Source: JBALVT01 sp047612385 (GTDB taxonomy: Bacteria > Pseudomonadota > Gammaproteobacteria > Pseudomonadales > Halieaceae). Taken from it: a stretch of DNA of 15,922 nt. The position numbers and the translations under genes were made by a program. Location: the NCBI GenBank assembly GCA_047612385.1, contig JBLGAR010000106.1:1-15922 (forward strand), given 5' to 3'. The number at the start of each line of letters is the position of its first letter. Within the stretch, counting starts at the first letter, position 1. Under the pieces are notes generated by a model. It ran no database searches, was not told where the DNA came from, and saw only the letters and a list, made by a program, of their open reading frames with translations. Shown here one piece after another: positions 15,171 through 15,922 of the stretch.

Positions 15171-15922
15171 CTAAGCGTCAAACCAATGGCCATCAGGGTC
15201 ACCTGGGTAGGCGCCGAGATATTGACCGCATGTTTGATAGCCTATCAATCGACGAATATGCTCGGGGAAGCTGTCGGCCACCGCCCTGGGGATAGTCAGG
15301 TATTGATTTTCCTCCTGCCGCAACCAGCCCAGGCTATAGGTAGTAATCAAGCCAGAGCGCGATAAATCCGATTTGTTAGCACCGCCACCGTGAATAGTTG
15401 AGCCCAAATAAAAAAGCACTGAGCCCTTTGGCATAACGGCCTGTTCGATGTCGCCCTCTTCTACACTCGACTCGTCCCGAAGGTCATGACTTCCCAGTAT
15501 GGTGCGTGTCGCTCCGTTGGCCAAGGTAAAATCATCTAGCGCCCACATGGCCGCAATCTGAGACTCCATATTGGGAATTCGAATGGGATAAATGCTGTCG
15601 TCTCTGTGTAATATCTGGTCTGCTTCGCCCGGAAGAATTTCTATGGCGGTACAACTGCCTATTCGATAATTTACGCAGTGTGGCTTTAACACGGCGCTGG
15701 CAACTTCCATCACTCGAGGATGGCCGATTAGATCGGCTGAGGCCCGTGACATTTCCAGAACACCCCCCAAGCGCAGGGTTTTGTACCCATTGAAATCATT
15801 GGAAAATCGGCGGCCCTGCTCATCAAAATGGGGCCGTAGTTCTGCAGCCACTTGATCCACTAACTCGTGAGCCACTTGCTTGGCCACAATAACGCCGCCG
15901 TCAGAGTTAAGCGCGCTGACAA
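15171..15922 (-). CDS. Phytanoyl-CoA dioxygenase (PhyH) family protein, 5' end outside the window
   Basis: The frame stays open from a GTG at 15887 through NSDGGVIV to the window edge, and that segment matches the usual opening of PhyH proteins, so the real start is outside. ILHRDDS supplies the H-x-D iron ligands and STIHGGGANKSD the distal His. The Arg in LSRSGLI fits the 2-oxoglutarate carboxylate contact. WALDDFTLANGATRTILGSH is the typical beta-helix core before it. At least 250 residues are seen; the family is about 270-300. It should be a non-haem iron, 2-oxoglutarate-dependent oxygenase acting on a small molecule; the substrate is not predictable. It converges with the HAD gene. A GC-rich 6-bp hairpin (15151-15166) lies just past its stop but has no T-run. 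Confidence 0.85.
   Translation of the reverse strand, partial: VSALNSDGGVIVAKQVAHELVDQVAAELRPHFDEQGRRFSNDFNGYKTLRLGGVLEMSRASADLIGHPRVMEVASAVLKPHCVNYRIGSCTAIEILPGEADQILHRDDSIYPIRIPNMESQIAAMWALDDFTLANGATRTILGSHDLRDESSVEEGDIEQAVMPKGSVLFYLGSTIHGGGANKSDLSRSGLITTYSLGWLRQEENQYLTIPRAVADSFPEHIRRLIGYQTCGQYLGAYPGDPDGHWFDA

Noticed and set aside
15108..15365. 85-aa plus-strand ORF past the HAD gene
   Set aside because: It overlaps the 3' end of the PhyH gene on the other strand and has no ribosome binding site or recognisable content.

Overview
The window looks like a stretch of chromosome from a marine-type gammaproteobacterium with moderate GC. I infer this from the gene families present: a LiuC-type hydratase, a membrane-anchored glutaredoxin, a lipoprotein cyclophilin, an exported sulfatase and a PhyH oxygenase. 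No sequence search was possible. It divides into a decayed, mobile-element-rich left half and a mostly intact right half.

Left half, about 1-7182: an intact liuC-like methylglutaconyl-CoA hydratase gene (156-941) is followed directly by insertion-sequence debris. This comprises a 1.05-kb element with matched 12-bp ends (983-2034) and the 3' part of an IS3-family transposase (2038-2471). Next come an unrecognised 164-aa ORF (2603-3097, minus), a heavily mutated ABC-F ATPase remnant (about 3240-4192, minus) joined abruptly to a GC-rich clan GH-A glycoside hydrolase remnant (about 4193-5207, minus), a GGTTTT hexamer array, and a complete but inactivated IS3-family element with 21-bp ends (5470-6998). 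At 7137-7182 lies the 3' part of a tRNA-Arg(UCU), from the anticodon stem-loop to CCA, with no 5' half. This is the usual signature of the displaced end of an element integrated into a tRNA gene, and it sits exactly where the debris stops.

Right half, 7327-15922: a run of intact plus-strand genes encodes a membrane-anchored glutaredoxin, a cyclophilin lipoprotein, an exported peroxiredoxin and a Nudix hydrolase. The last two are only 3 bp apart. An IS110-family element with one frameshift (about 10010-11110) and a LysR-family pseudogene (11276-12149, minus) follow. After these come an exported sulfatase, a strong terminator and an exported HAD-family phosphatase-like protein. A PhyH-family dioxygenase on the minus strand runs off the right edge.

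Functionally, the intact genes suggest leucine degradation (liuC), envelope thiol/peroxide homeostasis and protein folding (grx, PPIase, Prx), and scavenging of sulfate and possibly phosphate esters (sulfatase, HAD). I did not find a clear, wholly new system. The most informative observations are the tRNA-Arg att-like remnant, the IS110 element with its candidate bridge-RNA region, and the repeated motif upstream of the sulfatase beside a dead regulator.
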